Of a stretch of DNA of 64,000 nucleotides, positions 23,347 to 33,689 are shown piece after piece. The DNA comes from Hirundichthys speculiger (lineage: Eukaryota > Chordata > Actinopteri > Beloniformes > Exocoetidae). The stretch is taken from contig JAGFBZ010000863.1 of assembly GCA_018398805.1 (NCBI GenBank), positions 992,001 through 1,056,000 on the forward strand. The letters run 5' to 3'. Every line of letters starts with the position of its first letter. Position 1 is the stretch's first letter. A program made the position numbers and the translations under genes. The notes beneath the pieces are model-generated. The model saw nothing but the letters and a program-made list of their open reading frames with translations. It was not told where the DNA came from and ran no database searches.

Positions 23347-23643
23347 GTGTGGGTTTTATTAAATCTGTTCCCTTGTCAGAAAAAAAGCTCTGAATTTGAA
23401 CAAAGTTGTAAAACAGAAATCAATCCTAAAGTTTTGCCATTCATTTCTCGTGGCTTTGTTTCTTTGACTGGTGAGGAAAAGGATAAAGTACCACTCACTA
23501 TTTTGAGGGATACAGATTCTTATAAGTCGTTTATAATGGAGTCACCACAGAAAGCGACTGGTGTCTTTGCTTCGTGGTTACCAATAAATGTTGTGTCGTT
23601 CATTCTCAGTAATGACTTAGCTGATGAGTTTTCCTTGCCCTGA
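23347..23643 (+). pseudogene. Gypsy aspartic protease region
   Basis: The frame includes 'INPKVLPFISRGFVSLTGEE' and 'VPLTILRDTDSYKSF', the protease region of a fish gypsy family, with 'ILRDT' at the place of the catalytic aspartate motif. It continues to 'SNDLADEF', which fits the flap-to-C-terminal part ('GNDLAGE'). Stop codons separate it from gag and from the downstream frame. The protein would have processed Gag-Pol. Confidence 0.75.
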
Positions 23644-23651
23644 AGTCATGA

Positions 23652-24710
23652 ATGATCCCTTCATTTCTTGCTTCTAGTCCCCCTGCCTTCGTTGTGCCAA
23701 GTGTATTTCATGCACACACCATCGCACAGGCTCGTGAGATGGGTGAAACTGTGAATTTGTCCAAACCTTTTATGGCTACATTGGATGAAAGTGAGTTTCT
23801 TTTGTCACTCACTACTAAGAGTGACAATGTGGTTAAATGTAACAATGCGACTGAGCTGGTTCCTATAGAGCTGAGTCTGAATGTCGTCAGAAACGTGCTG
23901 ATAAAAGCTCAGCAACGTGATCCTTCACACACGTCACTTTAAGTCTTTTACAGAGAATAGTGATGAGACAAAGGAGCCTGAATTTGAGTGACTTGAATGG
24001 TGTTGATCAAGTAGTGCTACCAAAAGAGTACGGACTGCTGGTATCAAGTCTTGCATGATAGCAGGTTACCTGGATACCTTGGTGTTAAAAATACCTATCA
24101 CCACATATTGCATAACTTTTTTCTGACTGGGTTTAAATCTAGTGTTGCTCATCACTGCCAACATGAACGTCACACCTATCATACCTGTCACACCTGTCAC
24201 CTTGCGGGGAAGCCTATTAATCCGATCCCACCGGCTCCTCTGAAGCCAATTCTAGTTCTTGGAGAGTCATTTCAGTGAGTTCTATCAGACTGTGTAGGCC
24301 CTCTGACAAAAACAAAACAGGATTATCAGTACACTTAAACAGTGATCTGTGCCACGACTCATTTTCCAGAGTACACCCCTGCGACACACACTACAGGCTA
24401 AAGTTACTGTATTTGAAGGCTGTCATTGAATTTGATTCAACTTTTGGACTACTAAAGATTATTCAAATTAACCAAGGTACAAACATTATGAATGTTTGCA
24501 CAAGATCTTGATGAACTTAAAATAAAACATCCAACATTGAGTCCTTATCATCCACAGTCTCCGTTTGCACTTGAACTTTCCAGCAGACTTTAAAATAGAC
24601 ATTGTTTAAGTTCTGCCTTGAATCTGGTGGGATGAGGGTCTTCTGCTTTTGCTGTGGGGAGAAACCACTCAAGAATTCCTAGGATTCATTTCTGCAGCTT
24701 TGCAGCGGGA
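23652..24710 (+). pseudogene. Gypsy integrase region
   Basis: The first part (23652-23942) is the linker between protease and integrase. The integrase HHCC finger follows at about 24055-24235: 'YLGVKNTYHHILHNFF' and 'CHTCHLAGKPINP'. The catalytic core is traced through 'IQINQGTNIM' (about 24462-24490, where DQGTNF would be expected), 'LSPYHPQS' (about 24540-24563) and 'CLESGG' near 24610-24630. The Asp of the expected DQG motif appears as Asn. The frame is broken. Its position upstream of the reverse transcriptase is notable. Confidence 0.78.
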
Positions 24711-24842
24711 AGTAAGTTATCTATTTAAACGTGGGTTGGCTGTTCCCAGTAGTAGTGCATGAAGTTCACCCTGCGTCTTAGTGCCAAAACCAGATAACAC
24801 ACGTTTTCTTTTTTGTTTAACTAGCTATAGAAAAGTAAATGC

Positions 24843-25015
24843 TGTCACTAAGCCAAGCCAACTTTATTTATAAACCACTTTTTTAAAAAAAAGAACAGCA
24901 ACCACTGACCAAAGCTGAACAGATGAGTAAAATAAAAGAGTAAAATAAATAAAGGTAAAAAACACAGATTAAAAGCATAAAACCCACCACCACTAAGGGT
25001 GATTCTTTTCCTCTT
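24843..25015 (-). repeat. LINE-type 3' tail inserted between integrase and RT
   Basis: Read on the plus strand it begins 'aagccaagccaactttattt', the reverse of a retroposon 3' end with an AAATAAAG signal. It is followed by A-rich sequence and lies between the gypsy integrase and the RT fragment, so it probably inserted into the gypsy copy. Confidence 0.5.
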
Positions 25016-25034
25016 CCAAGGATAGAGGACTCCA

Positions 25035-25259
25035 TTGACAGAACAAATTTGTCCCCATGTTAACCTGTTGAAGTGCTATTGGCAAGTCCGGTTAACATCA
25101 CACACCTCCAACCATTTTCTTAGATATGCAGTCATGCCATTCAGGTTCCACAATGCTCCCCGCAATATTTCAGCACCTCACACATTAAGTGTTATATGGA
25201 GTAAAGAACTACAAGGTCCATTTAGATTATGTGGTTTCCAATTACAATTACTTATTTAA
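25035..25259 (+). pseudogene. Gypsy reverse transcriptase fragment
   Basis: 'NLLKCYWQVRLT' and 'RYAVMPFRFHNAPRNIS' are the conserved RT blocks that read 'DLLKGYWQVPLT' and 'VMPFGxxNAPATFQ' in gypsy elements. Substitutions in both (G to C, T to N) and the following stop show decay. It comes after the integrase, so it fits the same element only if that element is of the Gmr1 type. A chance neighbouring copy is the alternative. Confidence 0.75.
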
Positions 25260-25261
25260 GG

Positions 25262-25480
25262 AAAAGGGTTGGATGTCCGAAAAGCTCGCTGAATAGCCTC
25301 CAAATGATCCAGAATGCAGCAGTGAGGGTGCTGACAGGAATCCGTAAGCGAGATACTGTCTCTCCCGTGTTAGCCTCCCTCCATTGGCTTCCTGTGAAAT
25401 TTTGAATTGAGTTTAAAATTCTGCTTCTCACATTTAAGGCCCTTAATGGCCTGGCTGATGTTGTTGCTCTGCTTTAACAG
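25262..25480 (+). pseudogene. L2-type LINE, RT C-terminal fragment
   Basis: The frame gives 'SLQMIQNAAVRVLTGIRKRD' and 'ASLHWLPVKF' then 'FKALNGLADVVAL' (about 25295-25475), the C-terminal block of L2 reverse transcriptases. Both upstream catalytic motifs and the 3' end are missing. Confidence 0.8.
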
Positions 25481-25553
25481 TTGGTTCGTTTGTCGGCACA
25501 GTTTGTTGAACTCCTCTGTCACGCATACAGCACACATCAACACTGTCTTACAT

Positions 25554-25661
25554 TAGGGTGTCCAGATCCAGTCCTTCACTTTCAACATGGTGTATTGTAG
25601 CACGGAAACATCTAAAACATGCAGGGCAGCGGCCCTCCAGAACTGGATTAGGACATCCTTT
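25554..25661. mobile_element. 108-bp hAT-type MITE within the RTE
   Basis: The left end reads TAGGGTGTCCAGATCCAGTCC and the right end CAGAACTGGATTAGGACATCC, inverted counterparts of a widespread fish MITE that also carries 'aaacatctaaaacatgcagg'. The flanks TCTTACAT (25546-25553) and TCTTACAG (25662-25669) form an 8-bp duplication with one mismatch. RTE coding continues on either side. Confidence 0.78.
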
Positions 25662-27164
25662 TCTTACAGCTCTCATTCATGTCCTGCACCACGCTCACAA
25701 ACTTCTCTGCTACTCCACACTTCCTCATACAATACTCTTTGCCATCATTTATGGCTCATCAATGTTATTCCTCTGTATTTGTCACAGCTCTGTGCATCTC
25801 CCTTGTTCTTAAAACATTAGCACCAGCACACTTCTTCTACTTCTTTTTTTTTTTGGATGTGTTAAATTAAGCATGTCTAGTGTGCATGAATGAATGCCTT
25901 CTCCTGTACTGAAAAACGAATCTACCCATGGGTACAGAGAAAGAAACCTGAGCATGAACCTTCTCCTCCATTCCTCAAGAATCCTCTGTCTTTTAAGATC
26001 TTGTTCAATGTCCAAGTCAAAAACTCTACTGCCACATCTCCTAGACACTTCCACACCTCCACAGGTATATCATCTGGATCAGCTGTCTTTCCGGTCTCCA
26101 TTGTCTTTGATGCACTTCAGCCTTACTAATCTCTGCTACCTCCTGGTCCACAACAGTCACCACCTCTGCTCTTTGTTCTCTTTCATTTTTCTCATTCATT
26201 AACTATTTAAGGAACTGTTTCTGTCTTCCCAACACTCTTCTGGCACCTGTCAATACAGTTCCATCTCTATCCTTCATCACTCTAGTCCCCCTCTCTCCTT
26301 ATTGTTCAACCCAGCATACAAATCATTGTATGCCCTTTGTTTGTCCTTTGCCACCTCTGTGCTTCATCTCCCTGTACTCCAATGAATCAATCAAACTTTA
26401 TTTGTATGGCACTTTTCATACAACTTATGCAACACAAAGTGAGATGGGTATAAAGAGATGGGTCTTGAGTTGCCTTTTAAAACCATCCGGGCTTTCAGAT
26501 GCTCTTAGTCTTCTGGTTGATTGTTCCACAAACATGGGCTATAATAGTAAAGGGATGCTTCACTGTCTGTTTTTGTTCTTACTCTAGAAATGATTACCTC
26601 CGCCAAGGAGGTAATGTTTTCGGTGGCATTTGTCTGTCTGTCTCTGATAACTCAAAAAGTTGTTGATGGATTTTGATGAAATTTTCAGAAGTTGTCAGAA
26701 ATGTGAAAAGGAAGAACTGATTTCATTTTGGGTGTGATCTGGAAGAAATCCTGGATTCTGGATCACTTTCAAATTTTCGAAACATGGCAGTCAATGGGGC
26801 AGAAAATTTTGTTTCTCAATATCTCCGTTAATTATTGCTCAAAACTCATGAAATTTGACTCGGGGATTGACAATGGGAACCTCTCTCAAATTTCAAAGGC
26901 TGATCCGAATCTGATCCAGAACGTGGATTTTATCGCAATCTGTAAATCGCTACATGTTGATGATCTGTTGAATTCTTACACATCAAGTGTTTTAAAGGTT
27001 TTGCTACCATTGCTCCTGTCAGGGTTAGAATGGTTAAAAGTAGGCAAAAGGCACCATGGGGAAGAGAAGATTCAGTCAGGGCACAGAAAAGGGATTGAAG
27101 AAGAGCTGAACAGAAATGGAGCCAGTCAAAGCTCCAGATTCATTATGAGATTTACAAAGAAAAG

Positions 27165-27737
27165 TTGTGCGTGTTCAACCAAACATTAACCAACATCTCA
27201 CTTCAGACTGGAACATTCCCAGAAGCCTTAAAAACTGCTATCATTAAGCCTCGTCTAAAGAAGAGCAATCTTGATGCCACAGTACTGAAGAACTATCGGC
27301 CCATATCAAACCTGCCATTCCTTGGAAAAGTCCTAGAAAAAGTTGTATATCAACAGCTTACTGACTTTCTCTTGTCTAACAATGTTTTTGACAGTTTTCA
27401 ATCAGGCTTCAGGCCCCACCACAGCACTGAGACAGCCCTGATCAAGGTGACAAACGATATTCACCTGAACACAGACGCAGGCAAAGTCTCAGTCTTAGTT
27501 TTGCTGGACCGAAGCGCTGCCTTTGACACAGTTGACCATGCAATCTTATTACAGAGATTAGAAGACTGGGTGGGAATCTCTGAAACTGCTTTAAACTGGT
27601 TCAGGTCCTATCTCAGGGACAGGAGATACTTTGTTGAAATTGGTAACTGTGTCTCAAACCAAATGGGCATGACCTGTGGGGTTCCCCAGAGGTCAATCCA
27701 TGTCCCCTATGGTTTTACCTGTACATGCTTCTATTAG
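27165..27737 (+). pseudogene. L2 reverse transcriptase, N-terminal and core part
   Basis: The 190-codon frame contains 'LKNYRPISNLPFLGKVLEKV' (about 27280-27340), 'FQSGFRPHHSTETALIKV' (about 27395-27450), 'LLDRSAAFDTVDH' with the first catalytic aspartate (about 27500-27540), and 'GVPQRS' (about 27680-27695). It then shifts frame near 27700, and the remainder is in the next frame. The RT would copy L2 RNA at the nick made by its endonuclease. It is among the best-preserved coding segments in the window. Confidence 0.88.
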
Positions 27738-28292
27738 GCCAGCTAATACGCAGCTTTAATGTGTCCTACCACAAATATGCAGATGATACTCAGATCTATG
27801 TGTCATTGACAGCAGGAAAACATGGACCTCTAGATTCATTGTGTCACTGCATTGAACAGATCAGTGTGATGATGCAAAACAACTTTCTCCAGCTAAACTC
27901 AGGCAAAACTGAAATCATTGTTTGTGGCCCACAGAAACAAAGAGAAAGTGTTATCTGTCACCTTGAGACTCTCTCTAGAACCTAAAAATCAGGTCAGAAA
28001 TTTAGTGGTAATATTGGATTCAGACTTGAACTTTAACAGCCACATTAAAGCAATAACATCAGCAGCTTTTTACCATCTAAAAACATTGCCAGAATCAAAG
28101 GAAAAGTGTCTAAACCAGATACATGCATTCATCTCCACCAGGTTAGACTACTGTAACGGCCTGCTCACTGGGCTCTCTAAACAAGCTGTAAGACAGCTGC
28201 AGTACATCAAGAACGCTGCTGCACGAGTCCTGACTAGAACCAGGAAATACGACCACATTAGTCCAGTCCTGAGGTCTCTGAACTGGTCCTGA
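27725..28292 (+). pseudogene. L2 reverse transcriptase, C-terminal part
   Basis: After the frameshift 'YHKYADDTQIYVSL' (about 27768-27810) keeps the YADD catalytic motif intact. 'NNFLQLNSGKTEIIV' follows, and in a further frame 'RLDYCNGLLTGLSKQAVRQLQ' and 'NAAARVL' (about 28140-28230). Two frameshifts separate parts of one former ORF. Confidence 0.87.
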
Positions 28293-29064
28293 CTAGAACC
28301 AGGAGATACGACCACATTAGTCCAGTCCTGAGGTCTCTCTCAAATCCAGGCTGAAAACAGTTCTGTTTAGATGTGCATATGACAACTGAAAGGATTTTAT
28401 CTGCACTCTTCATTTTTAATTTAATTTATTTTTCTTTTAAATTAATTTTTAATTTCATTTATTAATGATTATTTGTATGCTTATATGGAATGATTTTATT
28501 TGCCTTCTTGTGATTTTATGCATCTGTAAAGCACTTTGAATTGCCTTGTGTATGATTTGTGCTCTACAAATAAACTTGCCATGCCTATATGGGAGAACTG
28601 TTGTGCTTGGCGGAGGTCTGCGCTCTCCGAGTGCTTTTCTTGTTAAAAATCTGCCACCAGAAGACCTGAAAGTCCGAGGAGGTTCATAAAAAGCAAGCAA
28701 CTCTGACAGACAAAGTGGACAGAAACCCATTAGGACTTTTATAAACTAATAAAAGGGTCTTAAAATCAATCCTGAAGGAAACAGGAAGCCAGTGCAGAGA
28801 CTTTAAGATTGGTATAATATGTGCTCTCTTTCTGGTTTTAGACCAGAGAGAAGAGCATTACAACAATCCAGTCTGCATGTTTACTCTCTTTAGTCCTGTC
28901 AGTGTCCCACTTCTTCTTGGCTAAGCTCTTTCTCTGTATATACTCCTGCACTTCTTCATTCCACAACTAAGCCTCCTTATCTGCTTTCCTACCAGATGTT
29001 ACATCAAATACTGCCTTACCTGTCTCCCTGATCACATTAGCTGTAGTTGTCCAGTCATCTAGAT

Positions 29065-29535
29065 CAGTGGCCCCCAAACTTTTATGCACCACAGATCGGT
29101 TTAATGTGAAGCAATATCTTCACGGTCCAGTCTGTAAAATGTGTATAAAAAACTGTGGTATTTTCTATATATTATAATAAACGTAAATCCACAGTGTATT
29201 CATGTGTAACTTTATTAGTAGCGTCCTCATAACATCGTACCAACAACAGAACATCGGTAACATCCTCTCTGCGCAATGACACTTTCTGAAGACGTTTGTT
29301 TTTTACTCATTTTGCCACGTGACCGAGACATGGGTCTTGAAGTCTTGTCATGTGTCAAGAGTAAGTCACAGATGGATGTAATGGAGAGAATCTGGTCATT
29401 TTTCAAAATAAAACACAATTTAGAGATAATAAATCAAACGATAATAATGGAAGTTATTTATTTTTCCTCTGCGGCCTGGTACCAAATGACCCACGGACCG
29501 GTACCGGGCCGGGGACCGGGGGTTGGGGACCCCTG
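29065..29535. mobile_element. hAT-type MITE, 471 bp, within the RTE
   Basis: The left end reads CAGTGGCCCCCAAACTTTT and the right end GGTTGGGGACCCCTG, imperfect inverted termini, with GGTACCGGGCCGGGGACCGG-like sequence just inside the right end. The flanks ATCTAGAT (29057-29064) and GTTTAGAG (29536-29543) agree at only 5 of 8 positions, so the target duplication has decayed. RTE coding resumes on each side. Confidence 0.8.
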
Positions 29536-30012
29536 GTTTAGAGGCAGCTGCTGATCACCCACAGCCTGTCTCAACTCCTCTCTGAAAACTCCTCTCTGAA
29601 AACCAACATCACCCTTTCTTTTTCAGCATCCACCATTTCATCCTCTACTTTTTCTTTGTCATCCAACACATGACAGACCTATGCTGTCTGGCTACGCTCT
29701 CACCTACCACTGCTTTGCAGTCACCGATCTCCTTCAGGTTGCATTATTGACACAAGATCTAGTTCACTTGTGTACTCCTCCCTCCACTCTTATGAGTCAC
29801 CCCATGTTCCTGCACTTTCTGGGAGAAAATATTCACTTCAGCCATTTCCATCCTTTTTGAAAAGTCTGCTAGCATTTGTCCTTCTGTGTTTTTATCCTGG
29901 ACACCAAACCTGTCCATCACTTCCTCGTCACCTCTGTTGCCTTCCCCTACATATCCATTAAAGTCTGCGCCAATCACCACTCTTTCATCTGCAGAATTTC
30001 TTACTCTATTTT

Positions 30013-30954
30013 AACTCACATCCCATGTGGGGAATAACCACCAACAACACTGAACATCACAGCTTTAGTTCCCAGCTTTAGATCTATCACTCTGACAAGC
30101 AATCTTAGAAACTCTTCACTGTCCTGGTGGGAATGGTGTTCTTTACAGAAGTTGATAATTCTGAAGTTTATTGTCTGTGACATACTGAATCATTGTTGTC
30201 TGTTTCCTCAAAACACCCCTGAAGAGTTTCCCTACAGTTCTTTTGGTCACAGGTTGCATTAAAGAAGCACCAGATTGTGATCTGCTTTGCTGAGATCACT
30301 GTGGGCAGAGGAAATCTACACATCTCTGATGATTGCATAGAATAAATCCAGTGTTTTACTTTCAAGTGGAGCAGTTGACAAACTGCTGAACCATTGGAAG
30401 TGTAGCAGAAGGAGAAATGCACGGTTGAAATCACCAGAGGTGACCACTAATATGTAGTGGTGTTGTGTTTATTGCTTAGCAACAACTGAGCAAACGATGT
30501 CACATGCAGCATCCATCAAGTGGGGAATACACCACTATTTAAAAAAACACTGGTGAACACTCCCTGCAGTTAGTAGGAACAGAAACTCACAGCTAACAGT
30601 TTAATGTCCAGGCTTAGAGACACTGTTCCCCATTGTCACCCTTACTTTTTCCACTCCTCTTCAAACCTCTGTCTGCTCATATTGTCTGAAAGTCAGTCAG
30701 AGGGTCATTTGGACTTTGCTCTTGCAGACACGTCTGCAGTAGTCAGACTGTATCGTACCAAAAACACCTCAATTTACCCTATTTATGCAAGAAAGCACAT
30801 CCTTCAGAGGCTTATTTGCTGTCCCTAGCATTTTAAAAAGTAGAAAGGGAGGCAAAACTTTCATGTTCTTCTAATGTTGGACCAGCTGCTAGTTTAGATG
30901 TAGGGGGCAGACACGTGCTCTCCATTTAAATGAACTGAACAACTTCATTCTGTT
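30013..30954. other. Unassigned DNA
   Basis: No gene or repeat family is recognised beyond the RTE endonuclease. Frames at 30168-30434 (minus) and 30604-30828 (plus) have no recognisable domain. Confidence 0.5.
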
Positions 30955-31100
30955 TCGGGCTGCTGGTGGCTGGAGCCTGTCTCAGCTGTTATTGGGTGAG
31001 AGACAGGGTACTCTTTGAACAGGTCACCAGTCCATCATAGGGCTAATACACAAACAAAAGAAGCAAGGATGCACCCTCACACCTCAGTTTAGGTTAACCA
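30955..31100 (-). repeat. tRNA-headed teleost repeat, tail fragment
   Basis: The plus strand reads 'ggctggagcctgtctcagct' and 'aacaggtcaccagtccatca', the reverse complement of the tail seen at 1838-1946 and 61690-61895. It is diverged and truncated. Confidence 0.6.
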
Positions 31101-32744
31101 GTCAATCACAGGTTAACCTAATATGAATGTTTGAAGAAGGAAGAACATTGACACTGTTTACACTGCCGAGATTCAAACTGACCACACCACTGATCAGCAT
31201 GTGCAAATAAATTATATAGAACACAAAGAATGCATGAAGAGATTAGCAAAAGAAACTATCAAAATTCTTATTAAAAAAAAAAAAAAAGGTTAAATGGGGT
31301 CACATCAGTTGAAAGGAGAAGAATTTAACTACCAAAGTCATCCTACAATAAATCATATCCTGCCATTAATAGTTGGAATATTTAAAAAAAAGTAATAATA
31401 GCCTTTTTATTGCCTACGCCTCAAAGGTGATTAATGGCATAATTATGTTATGTTGTTTTTCATCCTTTAAAATTAATCAAAGTCCCACAGTTGTTACGTA
31501 AGAGCTCCTTCTGTATTTTGCATTGTATTTTTCTGACAACTGTAGCTGTGGGAACAGAAGAGTCTCCTATCACTCTGTGATTATTCCACTCCAATTATGT
31601 TGCTATATCCCCCAACTTCACATGAACAAAATGTCAAGCAAAATGTATTTACAAGAGAACTAGTATTTTTTTTACTAGTAGAAAAACAGGCAGTCGCTAA
31701 AGTTGGTGGGAAAAGACATCAAAATCTAGGTAGGCCTCCGTATATTAAGATGCTGCTGCAGTTACCTTCAGAAACATGGAAAGTATTTGCATGGGTGGAG
31801 ACACCTCTCAGGTCAAGGTCTCAGAGAGGGAGAGAATATATCCTCAAAAAGCCTGATAATAGGTTAAAGCTGTGCAGCAGCTCCCCCGGCACAACACAGC
31901 CACCCACCCATTCCTCCCCCCCATGAGGATCAGTAGTAGAAGTAGTGTTATTATCACAATTGTGCTGTCAGTTTGCCTATCCATCACCCTTATCTAGCCT
32001 ATAAACCTGACTAGACAAAGTCACTGACTAAAACACAGAAATCATCAGTGTTAGGGGTAAGTAAGAATGGGTTATATATCTTATGTCAAATATGCTTTTT
32101 TCCATCTAATTTTGTTTTTCTTTTTTTAAACAGTGGAATTGTATAACATCATTTTAACTTGCTTTGTAATATATATATATAATCCTACCAGGAGTAAACA
32201 GTGGTCACATCAGTTTGAGTCAGCTAATTTTCAACATCTCAACTTATACATTTTATAGAAGTTGGAGCAAATGTCTTGATCAGATTATATAGGTATATTA
32301 CTTAGTTTGTAGCTACTGTTTATTAACCACAGAATAAGAGAGAACAGGGAACCTCAATAACATCCTGTTGCAGCTTTCACTGCATTGTGCAGCACTAAGT
32401 TGCTGTTGTGAAACGTTTGAGACTATAAATGCAGGAAAAAAAAACAAAAAAAAATGAAACTACTGCTAAAGCTTTTGCTAAACTGCAAACAAAACACTCA
32501 AAGGTATCATTATGCCCAATAACTCATATTTGGTTTGTTGCATTAAATTTTGTATACAACACCAGTACAAGTGTTATGTTGAGTTTTATAAATGGCCAGG
32601 AAATACTTGCAGGAGCTTAACTTAACCTATAAATAAACTGTAGCTTAGAACATGTTAGAATGTCTGCTAGTTTCTGTTTTACTGGTGCACTTGACCGGAG
32701 ATGCAAGACTTAGAGACGTATGCTCTTAAAAAACCCAAAATGGC
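31101..32744. other. Unassigned AT-rich DNA
   Basis: No gene or repeat family is recognised. It holds A runs (about 31271-31287) and a short TA run near 32171-32182. The frame at 31597-31926 shows no known domain. Confidence 0.5.
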
Positions 32745-33680
32745 TGTCATGGTTGCCTCAGACCGTGACAGAACCCCCCCTCAAAGGTCCGGCTCCCAAA
32801 CGGTCCAAAAAAGAAACAAAAACAAAAAACAAAAGACAAACCAAGGAAGGGGAGCAGATGGGCGGAGGGGGCCAGAAGGCAGTGAACCAAAAAATTAAGG
32901 AAAAAATAGTCACTAGGTCCCCAGGCCTAAAGAAAAGAGTCCAGGCGAGAGGCCGGGCAGACGGCAGAGACAGTTCAGGCGGGTGGCCTCGGCGCTGGAT
33001 GGAAACCAGGAGCCGGCGAGGTGGACGGTGGCGATTGCAGCGGCGGCAGCGGTGGCGGCAAACTGGAACCAGGAGCTGACGAGGCGGACGTCAGGAGCTG
33101 CAGCCGCTCGAGCTGGGTCTCAATCGCCTCAGAGGCAAGGTGAGGCGCGTTGACCACCACGGAAACATGGGTCGACCACCTCGGGAACACGGGAAAGTGT
33201 GTCGACCACCACCGAAACGGGATCGGCTGAGGCACGTTGACCACCTCGGGAACAGTAATGGGCTGAGGTGCGTTGACCGCCTCGGGAACGAGACCGGGCT
33301 GAGGTGCGTTGACCGCCTCGGGAACGAGACCGGGCTGAGGTGCATTGACCGCCTCGGGAACGAGAGCGGGCTGAGGTTCGTTGACCGCCTCGGAAACGAG
33401 ACCGGGCTGAGGTGTGTCGACCACCACCGGATCAGGCTGAGGTGCGTCGACCACCTCGGAACCGGGTTTGAGGGCCACCAGCTCCTCCCTCAGCATATTA
33501 AGGTTCTTGTATATAGATTGTATCTCGGGCAAGTGAAAGAGCTGGGGCCGGAGGGTCAAATGCCTCAGGAGGAGGTCATACACAAAGATCCATCGACTCA
33601 CGTCAGTCGACCCCTTCAGGGACCACGTGTCGTTTATTGTCAATATGCGCTTGTTTTTGAAATATTGGTTTAAAATTTAA
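32745..33680 (-). pseudogene. GC-rich repeat unit with Pro-rich repetitive frame
   Basis: The block is far more GC-rich than its neighbours. On the minus strand a 222-codon open frame (33643-32975) begins 'MTINDTWSLKGSTDVSRWIF', has a leucine-rich 'RHLTLRPQLFHLPEIQSIYK' stretch, then seven 10-12 residue 'PQPGLVPEAVNA' repeats, and ends proline- and serine-rich. The plus strand is also open (33140-33673) but reads as basic repeats of the same DNA. The left edge 'gacagaaccccccctcaaag' recalls repeat sequences common in fish. I cannot name a family. A transposon-derived or degenerate gene fragment is possible. Confidence 0.5.
33227..33466. repeat. 36-bp minisatellite, seven units
   Basis: Five 36-bp units beginning 'ctgaggtgcgttgaccgcct' are followed by two 30-bp units, totalling 240 bp. 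Every unit length is a multiple of three. Adjacent units 2 and 3 are identical; others differ at a few bases. On the minus strand each long unit gives a 12-residue Pro-Gln-Pro repeat. Confidence 0.93.
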
Positions 33681-33689
33681 GCCAATAAT

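Larger units (their letters stand above)
27000..28585 (+). mobile_element. L2 (Maui-like) LINE, 5'-truncated, innermost of the nest
   Basis: The copy runs from an uncertain 5' junction near 27000-27150 through the RT domain to a 3' end reading 'tctacaaataaacttgcc'. It is flanked by the two halves of the repeat at 26588-28644. A 59-bp segment (28228-28286) is repeated in tandem as 28287-28338, next to the 'RTRKYDHISPVLRSL' codons. Endonuclease sequence is missing. Confidence 0.8.
26588..28644 (+). repeat. Unclassified 'CCTCCGCCAAGGAGGT' repeat, split by an L2
   Basis: The left end carries the palindrome ACCTCCGCCAAGGAGGT (about 26597-26613) and 'gttgatggattttgatgaaa'. The right end carries 'cttggcggaggtctgcgctc' and 'tccgagtgcttttcttgtt'. 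Both are ends of an interspersed repeat common in fish. The outermost bases (CTAGAAA on the left, TTTTCTTG on the right) look like short imperfect inverted ends. It has no coding capacity that I can identify, and its class is unknown to me. An L2 (about 27000-28585) sits inside it. Confidence 0.6.
26382..28868 (-). pseudogene. L2-type LINE 3' half, inserted in the RTE
   Basis: On the minus strand the right part (28868 to about 28645) encodes 'GFCPLCLSELLAFYEPPRTF' and the left part (about 26587 to 26382) continues with 'VRTKTDSEAS', 'CLWNNQPED' and a 3' end with AAATAAAGTTTGATTGATT. Together they form the RT C-terminus and tail of one L2. The gap between them is filled by the repeat at 26588-28644. 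Its 5' end is truncated at about 28868, where RTE sequence resumes. Confidence 0.75.
25485..30012 (-). pseudogene. RTE-type LINE, multiply interrupted
   Basis: Reading from 30012 leftward: an endonuclease with 'VIGADFNGYVGEGNRGDEEV' (about 29930-29990) and 'VTHKSGGR'; then, across a hAT MITE, 'DDWTTTANVIRETGKAVFDV' (about 29000-29060) and 'WNEEVQEYIQRKSLAKKKWD' (about 28905-28965); then, across a 2.5-kb nested insert, 'VAKDKQRAYNDLYAGL' (about 26310-26360), 'DDIPVEVWKCLG' (about 26030-26070), 'RRSVLVLMF' (about 25810-25840), 'CGVAEKFVSVVQDMNES' (about 25670-25720) and 'VTEEF' (about 25510). Residue order is collinear with RTE proteins annotated in fish as craniofacial development protein 2-like. 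Stops, deletions and inserts make it dead. Confidence 0.82.

Noticed and set aside
33140..33673. 177-codon plus-strand frame over the minisatellite
   Set aside because: It is the other strand of a repeat whose unit lengths keep all frames open. The minus strand has the more protein-like N-terminus, so only that one was described.
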